A DNA stretch of 43,530 bases from Candidatus Barnesiella excrementavium (GCA_019115485.1 DXDM01000013.1:1-43530); one strand, 5' to 3'. Shown: positions 34,141-43,106, numbered from the stretch's first letter. Notes: generated from the letters alone by a model not told the origin. Program-made: numbers and translations.

Positions 34141-35583
34141 TCAATAAACCGTGTTCTGCGGATCCATGTTGGTCCAGCCGGTCATCCAGTTGTTGTCGGC
34201 CGTTTCGCTGGGCGAGAAGGCTCCGATGTAGGATACCTGCTCAAATCCCGAAGCTACCAGCGGGTTGCTCCAATCGGCAGCCTGAGTGGCCAGCGGGCTA
34301 TCCTGGGCGGGAATCATGCAGAAATCGGTCAGGTTCTGGGGATCGCCTTGCAGTTTGAGGTCGGCGATGGCTGCATAAGCGTGGTTCTTGCCGTCGGCAC
34401 GGTTGAAGTAGCTGTCGGTAAAGGCACCGTTATCGGTGGGGCTATACGGCGTGTTGTTCTCCCAGTATTGGGCATCTTGGAAATTCTTGACCATACCGGC
34501 AAAGAGACAGTTCGATACCACCAGTTTCCCGGCCGTGGCAAAATCCTGCGTCGTCGAGTTCTTGTCGTTCTCGATGATGAGACCGAGAGGGAATCCGGCA
34601 AATACCGAATTGAAGACTCTCAACTGCGTGTTGCGGCGCAGGTGCATGGCAGCCTGGAAGTGAGCATCGGTATTGCTGCCGTTCACACCGGCCTCGTCGG
34701 TATAGTTGGCGGGATTGACCACGGGACCGAAGAGCGATACGTTGGAGAATACACACGAGGTGTAGGGTTCGATGGTAGCGGCGTCGCTGCAATTATCCGA
34801 CTCAAAGCCGTTGGAGGCCGACTTGTCACCGATTTTCGGGTCGCGCAGAGCAGCCAGGAATTGCAGTTTGCCCGAGAAACCGTTGTCGGTATCGAAATCG
34901 TCGTCCCAGGTACCCAACGCTACGAGGTGCTTGCAGTTCACGTCACCGCCGAACCACTCGTAAGAGTCGTCGCCCGAGTAGGATACCTGTACGTAATCGA
35001 CCGTCGTACCGCTGCCGACCGACCCGAAGGTGATGGCGTTAATCTCGTTGTCGACCGAATACTCGATACCGGCAAACTCGCAACGTACATATTTCAAGAT
35101 ACCCGAGTTGTCGGCATTGTCGTTACCGCCGTGCTGGCTGCGCACGCCACCCTCGATGGTCTGCTCGCCCTTGTTGTTCTTGGCTTTACCCAGGAGGATA
35201 ATACCGCCCCAATCACCGGGTTTGCGGTTACCGGGAGCCTGAGCCGACGTGAAGACGATAGGACGCTCTTTCGTTCCCTCGGCAATAAGTTTACCTCCCC
35301 GCTCGACAATCAGCGTGGCTTTCGAGGCCTTTTCGCCCTTGATGACTACACCCGGCTCGATGGTGAGCGTGGCCCCGTCGGTCACATACACAAATCCGCG
35401 CAGGTTGTAGGTATTGGGATAGGTCAAGGTCATGTCCTCCGAAATTTCATACGCATCGGAACCATCGCCCAGGTCGTAGCTCGAACCGCTGGGAACGACG
35501 GGTTCGTCGTTACTCTCATCACAACTTACTACTGTCATGGCTGCCAAACATACGAAGGCAATCGTTTTGAATAGTTTTTTCAT
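34141..35583 (-). CDS. Beta-helix-like lipoprotein, partner of a TonB-dependent receptor
   Basis: The 480-residue protein has a lipoprotein signal peptide (lipobox ending VVSC, Cys near residue 21). The mature part is rich in short repeated strands typical of right-handed parallel beta-helices: GATLTIEPGVVIKG, then RPIVFTSA, GDWGGIILLGKA, YVRCEFAGIEY, YVQVSYSGDDSYEWFGG. This Bacteroidota family is known to me next to CarboxypepD_reg TonB receptors and is sometimes misnamed multidrug transporter. It starts 42 bases after the receptor stop on the same strand. Probably surface-exposed; the ligand is unknown. Confidence 0.7.
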   Translation of the reverse strand: MKKLFKTIAFVCLAAMTVVSCDESNDEPVVPSGSSYDLGDGSDAYEISEDMTLTYPNTYNLRGFVYVTDGATLTIEPGVVIKGEKASKATLIVERGGKLIAEGTKERPIVFTSAQAPGNRKPGDWGGIILLGKAKNNKGEQTIEGGVRSQHGGNDNADNSGILKYVRCEFAGIEYSVDNEINAITFGSVGSGTTVDYVQVSYSGDDSYEWFGGDVNCKHLVALGTWDDDFDTDNGFSGKLQFLAALRDPKIGDKSASNGFESDNCSDAATIEPYTSCVFSNVSLFGPVVNPANYTDEAGVNGSNTDAHFQAAMHLRRNTQLRVFNSVFAGFPLGLIIENDKNSTTQDFATAGKLVVSNCLFAGMVKNFQDAQYWENNTPYSPTDNGAFTDSYFNRADGKNHAYAAIADLKLQGDPQNLTDFCMIPAQDSPLATQAADWSNPLVASGFEQVSYIGAFSPSETADNNWMTGWTNMDPQNTVY

Positions 35584-35625
35584 CTTTACTTTCTTTTTAA
35601 TTAGTATTATAGAAAAGGGTTTTTA

Positions 35626-38472
35626 TCAGAAACTGAATGTGATTCCCACGCTCACCGAGCGGCCCGGCCGGTAGGCTTTCGTCGTCTGCTCGCGCTTTTG
35701 CAGCTGTCCGGCAGCGTCGACGAACTGGGGGAATTGCTTATAGACAATCTTCTCGGCCAGGATATCCTTCACACCGGCTTTCAGCTCGATGAGCTTGCCC
35801 AGCTTCTTCGAGATGGTGAAGTCGAGGCTGTTGCGGGGCATCTCGTAGGTGTCGGGGATATTCACGCTCACGTCGTGGTTGGTGCTGTTCGACTTGCCTA
35901 TGCCGATGATGCGTTTGCCCAGCCGGTTGTAGAGCAGCGACGACATCAGTCCCCACTTCTCGTTCTGGTAGTAGAGTCCAGCATTGATGATGTAGGGCGA
36001 CTGGCCTTGCATGGGCCGGTCCTCGGTCTTGATGATGCCCGACTCGTCGAACCGCACATTGCTCTTAATCAACGTGGCGTTGAAGAGCAGGCTGAAATTG
36101 CGCATGCCGATAAAATCGAGGCTCTTGCGTATCTCCACCTCGGCACCCAGACTCTGGGCCGAGAGGGCGTTCTCGTAGTTGTATCGCAGGGTTCCGCCCA
36201 TGTCGATGAAGGTCCACTCGATGGGGTTGTCGAAATGCTTGTAGAAGATACCGACGCTCACCAACTCGCCTCGCTCGGGATAGAACTCGTAGCGGAAGTC
36301 GAGGTTGTCGATTTTACAAGTCTTCAAATCCTCGTTACCGCCGATTTCGTTGAAAAGGTCGAAATCGTAGTAGACGGCCGGCGACACTTCGCGAAACTCG
36401 GCCCGGTTGAGCGAACGGCCGTAGGCCAACCGCAACAGGTGCTTCTCGTTGAAATTATAGGTGGCGTTGACCGACGGCAGCAGATCGAGGTCGACATAGT
36501 CGCGGCTGGTCTTCAACACCTGCTCGACCGACATCGATTTGTCGCGGGTGAGGCGCAACCGGTTGTATTCGAGCCGCACACCGGCGTAGATATTGAAACG
36601 ACCGACGGGCAACTCGATGGCTCCGTAACCGGCACCGTAGAGGTTGGTGGCATCGTAGGCGTTGGTCTTCTGGGTAATCTCGTCGATATAGACCTTGTCG
36701 GCACTGAGCCAGGCATCGCTCATCATCTCTTCGTAGGGGAGATAGAGGTACTCCTGGCGCTCGGCCACCGACAGATTGTCGTAGCGGTAGACAAACTCGC
36801 GGGGCGTGTAGCTGCGGGTGCGATACTCACTCATCAATCCCCCCTTGACGGTCGAGCGGATACTCCCCAGATCGACCGCCCCCTTGTAGTCGACACTACC
36901 CGAGAAGAGATGGTCGCTGAGCGACTGGAAGTAGCGCGATATTTTCTCGTTGCCCACCTTCAACTGCGACACGTCGGCTCCCTCGCTCATACCGGCCTGG
37001 TTGACTATGATACGGCGGTCGGGCTCGGTCTTGTAGGCATAGCTGTACCCCACGTTCCACGACAGGGAGTGAACCTTGTGTTCGTCGAGAAAATGGCTGC
37101 CGGCCAGCTGCCCCAGGTAGGTGAGACGCGACTGATACAGCATCTCGGTCTCCTCGCGATAGAAGGGGCTGCTGATGTTGCGCTCGCCGGTACGCTCGGT
37201 CAGGCGATTCTTGCCCAGCATGTTGAAGAGGTTGCGGAACTCCAACTTGTTGCGGTCGTTGAAGATGAACGACCAGTTGTGCATGGCTCCCACCCGCACG
37301 TCGTTGGAGTACTGGTTGTCGATATAGTCGTCGAGATAGACCGGCTTGTCGGCCTCCGACGAATAGACGCCGAAACGGGAATTCTGGATATCCTGTATCG
37401 TCTTGTAGGTGTTGCTGTAATTGATAAAGGTGGTCATACCAATCTCGGTACCCCCCTCGGTGTCGAAACGCCGGTTGACGGTGAGCGAAAGACGCTGGTC
37501 GGGAGTGGGTATGAAACTCTTCACCCGCCAGTCGGAGTTGAACGACCGCGTGAGCCGGGTCACCTCCGACGGGTCACTGCCGGCCATATCCAGATGCGAA
37601 GGTATGCTGCCCGAGAGCGGACGTTTGCTCAGGTCGAATCCCAGCCAGTCGGTAGAGCTGCCGGGGTTGAGACGGGTCTTGGTGAACTGCGTGTTGGTGT
37701 TGAACCCGGTTGTATAGTTCACCTGCACCGAGTTGCGCAACGGCAGACTCTTGGTAGCGATACGAATGAAGCCGCCGGCAAAGTCGGCCGGAATCTCGGG
37801 CGCGGGCGATTTGTAGATAATCATGCTCTCGATTTGCGAACTGGGCAACATGTCGAACGAGAAGACCCGGCTGTCCGATTCCAAACTCGGGGCCGTGTTA
37901 CCGTTAATCCACACGTTGTTATATCGTTGGGCCAACCCGCGCACCACCACAAAGCGGTCGTCGAGTATCGAGATGCCCGGTACCCGTTTCACCACCTCCG
38001 AGGCATCGCGGTCAAGCGTCTTGGCTATCTGTTGCGACGAGATACCGCTCGCCACCTGTACCTGAGCCTTCATGCCCTCGATGAGCGACGTTTCGGTGTC
38101 GTTGCGTCGGTAGGTCGATACCACCACCTCTTGCAGAGCTACCCCGTCCTCCTCCATTTCGATGTCGAGCGGGGCGGCACTCTGCCCGGCAGTCACCTCG
38201 ACAGGAATGCGGGCCGTCTTATAAGACAAATAACGGCAAACAATCGTCTGCTTGCCGGTGGGAACATGGGTCAATTCGAAGTGTCCGTCGATGTCGGTAG
38301 CTGTCGCAATCGACGTGTTCTCGACCTGTATGGTAGCGCCTATGATGGCCTCGCCACTCTTCTTGTCCTTCACACTCCCGGCAATCGACCCGGTAGTTGC
38401 CGCGTACCCTCCAAAAACTCGAATAGCGAAAATAATACCTAAAACAATCGTCAATAATCTGTTTTTACACAT
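35626..38472 (-). CDS. TonB-dependent receptor with N-terminal CarboxypepD_reg-like domain
   Basis: The 948-residue outer-membrane receptor has a signal peptide to about residue 25. A carboxypeptidase-regulatory-like beta-sandwich follows (about 28-115; SIAGSVKDKKSGEAIIGATI, DGHFELTHVPTG). Then come a TonB box and plug (LQEVVVSTYRRND; RVPGISILDDRFVVVRGLAQRYNNVWING) and a barrel ending SVSVGITFSF. The plug type with VVRGL.RYN is typical of receptors paired with beta-helix lipoproteins instead of SusD. It is co-transcribed with the downstream lipoprotein gene. A -7 element (38506-38513) and an inverted repeat (38535-38571) lie upstream. Confidence 0.92.
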   Translation of the reverse strand: MCKNRLLTIVLGIIFAIRVFGGYAATTGSIAGSVKDKKSGEAIIGATIQVENTSIATATDIDGHFELTHVPTGKQTIVCRYLSYKTARIPVEVTAGQSAAPLDIEMEEDGVALQEVVVSTYRRNDTETSLIEGMKAQVQVASGISSQQIAKTLDRDASEVVKRVPGISILDDRFVVVRGLAQRYNNVWINGNTAPSLESDSRVFSFDMLPSSQIESMIIYKSPAPEIPADFAGGFIRIATKSLPLRNSVQVNYTTGFNTNTQFTKTRLNPGSSTDWLGFDLSKRPLSGSIPSHLDMAGSDPSEVTRLTRSFNSDWRVKSFIPTPDQRLSLTVNRRFDTEGGTEIGMTTFINYSNTYKTIQDIQNSRFGVYSSEADKPVYLDDYIDNQYSNDVRVGAMHNWSFIFNDRNKLEFRNLFNMLGKNRLTERTGERNISSPFYREETEMLYQSRLTYLGQLAGSHFLDEHKVHSLSWNVGYSYAYKTEPDRRIIVNQAGMSEGADVSQLKVGNEKISRYFQSLSDHLFSGSVDYKGAVDLGSIRSTVKGGLMSEYRTRSYTPREFVYRYDNLSVAERQEYLYLPYEEMMSDAWLSADKVYIDEITQKTNAYDATNLYGAGYGAIELPVGRFNIYAGVRLEYNRLRLTRDKSMSVEQVLKTSRDYVDLDLLPSVNATYNFNEKHLLRLAYGRSLNRAEFREVSPAVYYDFDLFNEIGGNEDLKTCKIDNLDFRYEFYPERGELVSVGIFYKHFDNPIEWTFIDMGGTLRYNYENALSAQSLGAEVEIRKSLDFIGMRNFSLLFNATLIKSNVRFDESGIIKTEDRPMQGQSPYIINAGLYYQNEKWGLMSSLLYNRLGKRIIGIGKSNSTNHDVSVNIPDTYEMPRNSLDFTISKKLGKLIELKAGVKDILAEKIVYKQFPQFVDAAGQLQKREQTTKAYRPGRSVSVGITFSF

Positions 38473-38505
38473 ATATCCTTACCTTTTTCTTTTCCTTTTC
38501 GCCGG

Positions 38506-38571
38506 CAAAGGTATCGGTAAGGCAATACGAAGATGTGACAGATGTGTGAAGGAGCGCATAACATCTGTTAC
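38506..38571 (-). promoter_or_regulatory. Promoter and inverted repeat upstream of the second TonB receptor gene
   Basis: TACCTTTG (38513-38506, minus strand) is a perfect -7 element. An 11-base inverted repeat, GTGACAGATGT (38535-38545) and ACATCTGTTAC (38561-38571), with one wobble position, sits where the -33 region and upstream sites would be. It may be a regulator site. Confidence 0.5.
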
Positions 38572-38661
38572 GATTCGGTAACCGTGATTTATCAAAAATG
38601 TTTCAAAAAAGAGCTATGCCCTGTCGCACAACTCGATACCGGGAGAGGGCGATTCCCCCCC

Positions 38662-39036
38662 TCACGAACGGTCGGCCCGGGCTTCGGCACGTGAAGCCAG
38701 AATATCGTCGGCATGCTCGAAGGCCCAGCCCACCACCTGGCCGAGCACCGGCATGAAACTCTGCCCCCGCTCGGTGAGGGTATACTCCACCCGGGGCGGT
38801 ATCTCGGCATAGACCCGACGGGTGAGCATGCCGTCCTCTTCGAGCGACCGCAGGGTGACGGTGAGCATGCGCTGCGAAATATCGCCCAGCGAACGCTGTA
38901 TGTCGTTGAAACGCATCGTGCCGTTTTCATGCAGGGTTTCAAGTACCAGAACCGACCACTTGCTACCCAAGCGGCTCAAAATATCCCGCACGGGACAAAC
39001 CCCGGTGTGAAGAAAAGTTTTCATTTTATTTAACAT
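38662..39036 (-). CDS. HxlR-family winged-helix transcriptional regulator
   Basis: This 124-residue DNA-binding protein starts at ATG 39036 (MLNKMKTF); ATG 39024 is an alternative. It has the HxlR signature CPVRDILSRLGSKWSVLVLETL, with Cys14 at the position used as a redox or electrophile sensor in some family members. The helix-turn-helix MRFNDIQRSLGDISQRMLTVTLRSLEEDGML and the wing VEYTLTERG follow. It is divergent from the cupin gene, with 157 bases between them containing an inverted repeat over its own -7 element, which suggests autoregulation and control of the cupin. Confidence 0.9.
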   Translation of the reverse strand: MLNKMKTFLHTGVCPVRDILSRLGSKWSVLVLETLHENGTMRFNDIQRSLGDISQRMLTVTLRSLEEDGMLTRRVYAEIPPRVEYTLTERGQSFMPVLGQVVGWAFEHADDILASRAEARADRS

Positions 39037-39137
39037 TTTATATCCGGCTGATTCTCTGCATTCGTTACCTCGGCGTAACTTACCTATCTCTCTGTGCCTT
39101 CTTGCAAAGGAGAAGAGAAACAACCATCTTCGCACTA

Positions 39138-39159
39138 CAAAAATAATAAAGTTATTATT
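39138..39159. promoter_or_regulatory. HxlR/cupin divergent control region with inverted repeat
   Basis: AATAATAA (39142-39149) and TTATTATT (39152-39159) form a perfect 8-bp inverted repeat with a 2-base spacer. It overlaps a minus-strand -7 element TATTTTTG (39145-39138) for the regulator gene. Layout fits an autorepressor operator. Confidence 0.5.
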
Positions 39160-39193
39160 AGTAACCTATAAACAAACCTTTAATTTACAGGAT

Positions 39194-39607
39194 ATGGAAA
39201 CTATTCGCAAAATCGATGCGGGCGAAAAATTCACCCACGCCACGGTAGGCGACCTGAGCGCCTTTGCCGGGAAACAGTTCGTGAAAGATTGTATCGGGAC
39301 CACCGGTTGTGAAATCTCGTTCGGTACACTGAATCCGGGAGAGGCCGTGCCCTTCTTCCACAGCCACAAAGAGAACGAAGAGGTCTACATCGTACTGCGC
39401 GGCTCGGGCGACTTCCAGGTCGACGATACCGCCTTCCCCATTGCCGAGGGATCAATCGTACGGGTTGCCACACACTGCAACCGCTCGCTGCGCTGCACAT
39501 CGGCCACAAGCATGCTCTACCTCTGCATTCAGGTAAAAGAGGATAGTCTTGAACAATGCACGTTGAACGACGCCGAAATCACCGAACAGGCCACGGCTTG
39601 GAAATAA
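39194..39607 (+). CDS. Small single-domain cupin protein
   Basis: The 137-residue cytoplasmic cupin starts at METIRKIDAGEKF. Cupin motif 1 is visible as PFFHSHKENEEVYIVLRGSGDFQVDD: two His and the Glu that bind metal in active cupins. Motif 2 (GSIVRVATHCNRSLRC) has a His and flanking Cys residues. It is divergent from the HxlR regulator gene, a common pairing in which HxlR controls the cupin in response to electrophiles or oxidants. The substrate is unknown; a metal-binding detoxification or isomerase role is possible. Confidence 0.8.
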   Translation: METIRKIDAGEKFTHATVGDLSAFAGKQFVKDCIGTTGCEISFGTLNPGEAVPFFHSHKENEEVYIVLRGSGDFQVDDTAFPIAEGSIVRVATHCNRSLRCTSATSMLYLCIQVKEDSLEQCTLNDAEITEQATAWK

Positions 39608-39631
39608 GCCGGCCTCCGCTCGAAACAGAAA

Positions 39632-39668
39632 CAGGGCCTCTATCCCACATGAAGGGATAGAGGCCCTG
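39632..39668. terminator. Bidirectional terminator between cupin and fucosidase genes
   Basis: A perfect 15-bp stem CAGGGCCTCTATCCC with its complement encloses a 7-base loop. On the minus strand it is followed by TTTCTGTTTC. Confidence 0.8.
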
Positions 39669-39716
39669 CGCATTATCTTCATGACCGGACAACCGGCTCT
39701 TATGGGAACGACGCCT

Positions 39717-41012
39717 TTATTTAAGTGTCACCTTCACCACGTAGTCGATGCAGTCGTCGGGTATATCGACGGCAAAATCGAGCACACCTTTCTTATACTT
39801 GTAGTCGATGCGGGTACCCTCGCCCAGCACCTCGACCTGCTTCACCTTCTGCGACAGAGGCATACTCACCCGGTCGACAGCCGCATCGAGCAGATGCACA
39901 TAGAGCGTGTTACCGTTGCGGGTGGTGATGATGCGGTCGCCATCGCGATAGCCGCCGGCCACGGTGGCATAAATCGACTCGCCATAGCGGTCGAGCCACT
40001 GCCCCATCTCGGCCAGACGGGTCAAGGCGGCCTCGGGCAACGTGCCGTCGGGTTGCGGACCTACATTGAGCAACAGGTTAGCACCCTTGCCCGCCGTACG
40101 CACCAGCAGTTGGATAAGTTCTTTGGTCGACTTGTAATCCTGATCTTTCACATTATAGCCCCACGAATGGTTCATCGTCTGACAGGTTTCCAAAGGCAAA
40201 GTACTGATATCCTGCCCCGAAAAGCCAGCCTTGTTTTCGCCCGGCACATCACGCTCGAAGATTTGGATATCCTCACCCTCATAAGGGGTCTGGTGATGGT
40301 TGTTACCAATCAAGCAACCCGGCTGTAACCGATGAATCAACCGATACTGCTCGTCCAGTTCCCAGTTGAAGGGAATACTGTCGACATCGTGGTCCCACCA
40401 GCCATCGAACCAGATGGCTCCTATTTCGCCATAGTTGGTGAGCAGCTCGGTCAACTGGTTGTTCATGAAGCGATAGTAGGCCGGCCAGTCGGCTCGGTCG
40501 AGCCGTTTCGTTCCCCGACCCGTGCGACCGGCAGGGTAATCCTCGCGGATCCAGTCGATATGCGAATAGTAGAGGTGTAACTTGATTCCCTGACGATGAC
40601 ACTCCTCGGCTAGCTGAGCCACAATATCGCGACCATAAGGGGTGTGCATGATGCTGTAATCGGAATATTGCGTGTTCCACATAGAGAAACCTTCGTGGTG
40701 ACGAGAGGTGAAACAGATGTATTTGGCCCCGGCCGCCTTGAAGGCCGACACCCAGGCTCGGGCATCGAAACGATGCGGATAAAAGCCGTTCATTGCCTTG
40801 GCATATTCCCGGGCATCGACACTGTCGTTGTTCATATACCACTCGCCCTGAGCGAACATGCTGTACAGTCCCCAATGCAGGAACACGCCGAACCGACTCT
40901 CGGCAAACTCTTTTCGATTTTGAAGATTCTCTGCCGCGGGTTCATACGGCTGAGCCTGTCCGGCACTGGCAAAAAGGCAGATACCGGCAATTGTTGCAAT
41001 CCATTTTCTCAT
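39717..41012 (-). CDS. Alpha-L-fucosidase, glycoside hydrolase family 29
   Basis: The 431-residue exported enzyme has a signal peptide cleaved near AGQA-Q. GH29 features are the N-terminal FGVFLHWGLYSMFAQGEWYMNND, KYICFTSRHHEGFSMWNT with the paired His of the substrate pocket, and the nucleophile D203 in AIWFDGWWD. The C-terminal LLLNVGPQPDGTLP closes the barrel. It lacks the C-terminal carbohydrate-binding domain of longer family members but keeps a short beta domain. It releases L-fucose from host glycans or plant polymers. It is transcribed from the promoter-bearing repeat at 41086-41257. Confidence 0.92.
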   Translation of the reverse strand: MRKWIATIAGICLFASAGQAQPYEPAAENLQNRKEFAESRFGVFLHWGLYSMFAQGEWYMNNDSVDAREYAKAMNGFYPHRFDARAWVSAFKAAGAKYICFTSRHHEGFSMWNTQYSDYSIMHTPYGRDIVAQLAEECHRQGIKLHLYYSHIDWIREDYPAGRTGRGTKRLDRADWPAYYRFMNNQLTELLTNYGEIGAIWFDGWWDHDVDSIPFNWELDEQYRLIHRLQPGCLIGNNHHQTPYEGEDIQIFERDVPGENKAGFSGQDISTLPLETCQTMNHSWGYNVKDQDYKSTKELIQLLVRTAGKGANLLLNVGPQPDGTLPEAALTRLAEMGQWLDRYGESIYATVAGGYRDGDRIITTRNGNTLYVHLLDAAVDRVSMPLSQKVKQVEVLGEGTRIDYKYKKGVLDFAVDIPDDCIDYVVKVTLK

Positions 41013-41085
41013 CTCTATTTGTTTTTTAGTGTGTCATGGCTATTAGCGGTTGAACCTCTCTTTGTAATGAATTCCGGCCTTACAA

Positions 41086-41257
41086 CAAAGATAGCGAAAG
41101 GCGAGAGCCGTGGCAAACGAAAACGCAGTTTTCAAGTTTGACAAAGCCGAACCGCCTCCTCTATTCAAAGATACATAAAGGCGAATGCAGGGGCAAATAA
41201 AAATGCAACTTTCAGGGTTTGGCCATGCCAACCCGCCTCCTGCCTTTTACAAAGATA
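41086..41257 (-). repeat. Tandem promoter-bearing repeat, minus-strand copies
   Basis: Two full units and part of a third (periods 80 and 84 bases) share the TTTG / 20 bases / TATCTTTG promoter. Boxes are TTTG 41117-41114 with TATCTTTG 41093-41086, and TTTG 41197-41194 with TATCTTTG 41173-41166. A lone TATCTTTG is at 41257-41250. Shared sequence (GGAGGCGG, CTGAAAGTTGC or TTGAAAACTGC, TCGCCTTT) matches the repeat at 20531-20662. It directs transcription toward the alpha-L-fucosidase gene. The remainder of the 41013-41422 gap shows only the hairpin at 41356. Confidence 0.75.
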
Positions 41258-41355
41258 GGCAAATATTTTCAATATCCCTACATAATTGGCATCAAAATAG
41301 ACTCACTTCCCTCACGACAGTTATCAGATAGGACCTTCTTGCCCCATAAAACGAC

Positions 41356-41395
41356 CGAAGGGCCGCCCTCCCCCTGCGGGAAAGACAGCCCTTCG
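41356..41395 (-). terminator. Hairpin downstream of the META-domain lipoprotein gene
   Basis: CGAAGGGC pairs with GCCCTTCG and has inner pairing (CCGC/GCGG), 27 bases past the stop codon. Confidence 0.55.
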
Positions 41396-41422
41396 TGTAT
41401 GTGACTATATCGTTGTGAAAGA

Positions 41423-42202
41423 TTATTTGCTCCGTTGCAGTTCCAGCACAATCGTACCCCCCTCGTCCATGAAGGCCAGATGCCCGTTGTCAAGCATGCC
41501 ATAGAGGCGCACACTGTTCAAGGCCGAGAGTACCCGGTTCTCGGTATCCATATCGGGGCAAGCCATACGGGTTGAACCCACATTGACAAAAGAGAGGGAG
41601 TTGTCTACCGTAGCATCGCGACGAATCTCTCCCGCCAAGCGGTTACAACCCGAATTGCCACTCACCCGGTTTTCGGTCATGTTCAAATTGAGGGCCGGCA
41701 CACTCTCCATACCGGCAGGCAGGGCGGCACCCTCGACAGCCACGATGGTCCAATCGCCGTTCAGGTCGGCCACAGGCACCACCTCGAAACGTTTCTGCAA
41801 ACGCATCACCGGCTCCTTGCCCGAGCCATAGAGCAAAAGGTCTTCGCCCGAGAATCTCAGACTCTTCACCGAGGCCAACGCATTGAGCATGAGCCGCTCG
41901 GTCTCCATATCGGGACAAGCCATGAGGGTAGAGGCCATCTGCCCCAATTCGATTTTATTGGGTTTCGAGAGGGTCAAAGCACCCATCAGCCGGTTGCAAC
42001 CGGTATAACCATATACCCGTCCGTCTTGGGCATCAAACCCGATAAAGGGTTGCGACTCGGCCTGCACGGCCTGGCCTTGAATCTCCACTACATTCCATTC
42101 GCCGTCGAGATCGTTTACCGACACGGCATCTTTTGAGGAGCGGCACGCAGCCAACGAAAGCACGGCAGCAGCCACAGCCACATATAAACACTTCATTTTC
42201 AT
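41423..42202 (-). CDS. Lipoprotein with two tandem META (HslJ-like) domains
   Basis: The 259-residue lipoprotein (lipobox LAAC, Cys near residue 20) starts at ATG 42202 or 42196; the longer open frame lacks a signal peptide. Two META/DUF306 domains are stacked, about 30-140 and 150-255. Each has LDGEWNVVEIQG or LNGDWTIVAVEG, then the signature GYTGCNRLMG or GNSGCNRLAG and a MACPDME/DTE motif. HslJ-type proteins are linked to heat-shock or antibiotic resistance in E. coli and are envelope proteins. The role here is unknown. It is divergent from the lipocalin-like gene. Confidence 0.85.
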   Translation of the reverse strand: MKMKCLYVAVAAAVLSLAACRSSKDAVSVNDLDGEWNVVEIQGQAVQAESQPFIGFDAQDGRVYGYTGCNRLMGALTLSKPNKIELGQMASTLMACPDMETERLMLNALASVKSLRFSGEDLLLYGSGKEPVMRLQKRFEVVPVADLNGDWTIVAVEGAALPAGMESVPALNLNMTENRVSGNSGCNRLAGEIRRDATVDNSLSFVNVGSTRMACPDMDTENRVLSALNSVRLYGMLDNGHLAFMDEGGTIVLELQRSK

Positions 42203-42382
42203 AGTTCTTTTTGTTTTAGTTTCTATTCTATATTTTCTACACGAATTTCTCGTATAAAGATAAAACAAAAATAAAGGCCAATACTGCGCTACGATACATT
42301 AAATTGTCTTAAAACCGTCTCGCATTTGTATATTCTTTCTTTTCTCCCGGGGTATCGGGATACCAAAATTCCTTTTTATTCA

Positions 42383-42390
42383 TAGCTTTG
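42383..42390 (+). promoter_or_regulatory. Candidate -7 element of the lipocalin-like gene
   Basis: TAGCTTTG matches the -7 consensus, 35 bases before the start codon. No good -33 box is seen. Confidence 0.45.
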
Positions 42391-42425
42391 CAGAAAGTAC
42401 CATAAACCTAAAACACTTTTCAACA

Positions 42426-43106
42426 ATGAAAACAAAAATGTTCACGGCCTTGACAGCTATTGCTATTCTGGCCTCGGCCTGTCAGAACAAAGCCTCCTTG
42501 ACGGGACAATGGATCGAACCGATACCGGGTAACCCCGATGCCATACAGGGTATCGACCTGAAAGAAAACGGCGAAGCATCATCGATCAACATGGCAACCC
42601 TCCAATACGAACAGTGGAGTCGGGAGGGCGACCGGCTTATCCTCTCGGGCGAAAGCATCGGCAACCACCAGACCATCGCCTTTGCCGATACGTTCGAAAT
42701 CGGCAAACTCACGGCCGACAGCCTCGTATTGAAAAAGGGCGACTATGTGATGAGCCTTGCCCGTCCGCAAAGTTCGATACCGGCCACTCTTATACAACCG
42801 GCGACCCCGCTCTCCTTCACGGTGAACGGGCGATTGATCATCGGGCACGAGGTGCGCTCGTTTATTGCCGACGGCGATACGGCCGAATACTGGATTATCG
42901 ACGAAACCGATTCCCTGAAGCCTCTGTACGAAAAGGCCGTCGGCGAGAAGGCAAAACCCTACACCGCCGTGAAAGCCTCGCTGCGAGTGGTCGACGCCGG
43001 GAAATCGGCCGAAGGATTTGCCGCCGAATACGACGGTGTCTATCGTGTCGAAGAGATTATCGATATCGCTCCATTACCCCAGTCCGATATTCCGGACAAT
43101 TTATAA
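42426..43106 (+). CDS. Lipocalin-like lipoprotein with NlpE-like C-terminal domain
   Basis: The 226-residue lipoprotein (lipobox ILASAC, Cys near residue 19) has two beta domains. The N-terminal part (about 22-110) starts LTGQWIEPIPG and has a small-barrel pattern typical of lipocalin-like Bacteroidota proteins (LKENGEASSINMAT, DRLILSGESIG, ADSLVLKKGDY). The C-terminal part (about 125-215; FTVNGRLIIGHEVRSFI, YWIIDETDSL) resembles the OB-fold half of NlpE. Single gene with its own promoter and terminator. Function unknown; envelope sensing is only a guess. Confidence 0.65.
   Translation: MKTKMFTALTAIAILASACQNKASLTGQWIEPIPGNPDAIQGIDLKENGEASSINMATLQYEQWSREGDRLILSGESIGNHQTIAFADTFEIGKLTADSLVLKKGDYVMSLARPQSSIPATLIQPATPLSFTVNGRLIIGHEVRSFIADGDTAEYWIIDETDSLKPLYEKAVGEKAKPYTAVKASLRVVDAGKSAEGFAAEYDGVYRVEEIIDIAPLPQSDIPDNL

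Noticed and set aside
34141..35583. Annotation of the beta-helix-like lipoprotein as a multidrug transporter
   Set aside because: It has a lipobox, no transmembrane helices and a beta-rich repeat pattern, so it cannot be a membrane transporter.
35698..38442. Open frame of about 900 codons opposite the second TonB receptor
   Set aside because: Composition (His, Val, Gly, Arg repeats) is that of an antisense shadow; the receptor on the other strand is clear.
41043..41231. 62-codon minus-strand frame over the second repeat site
   Set aside because: Similarity to the frame at 20577 reflects the shared DNA repeat and its promoters, not a conserved protein.
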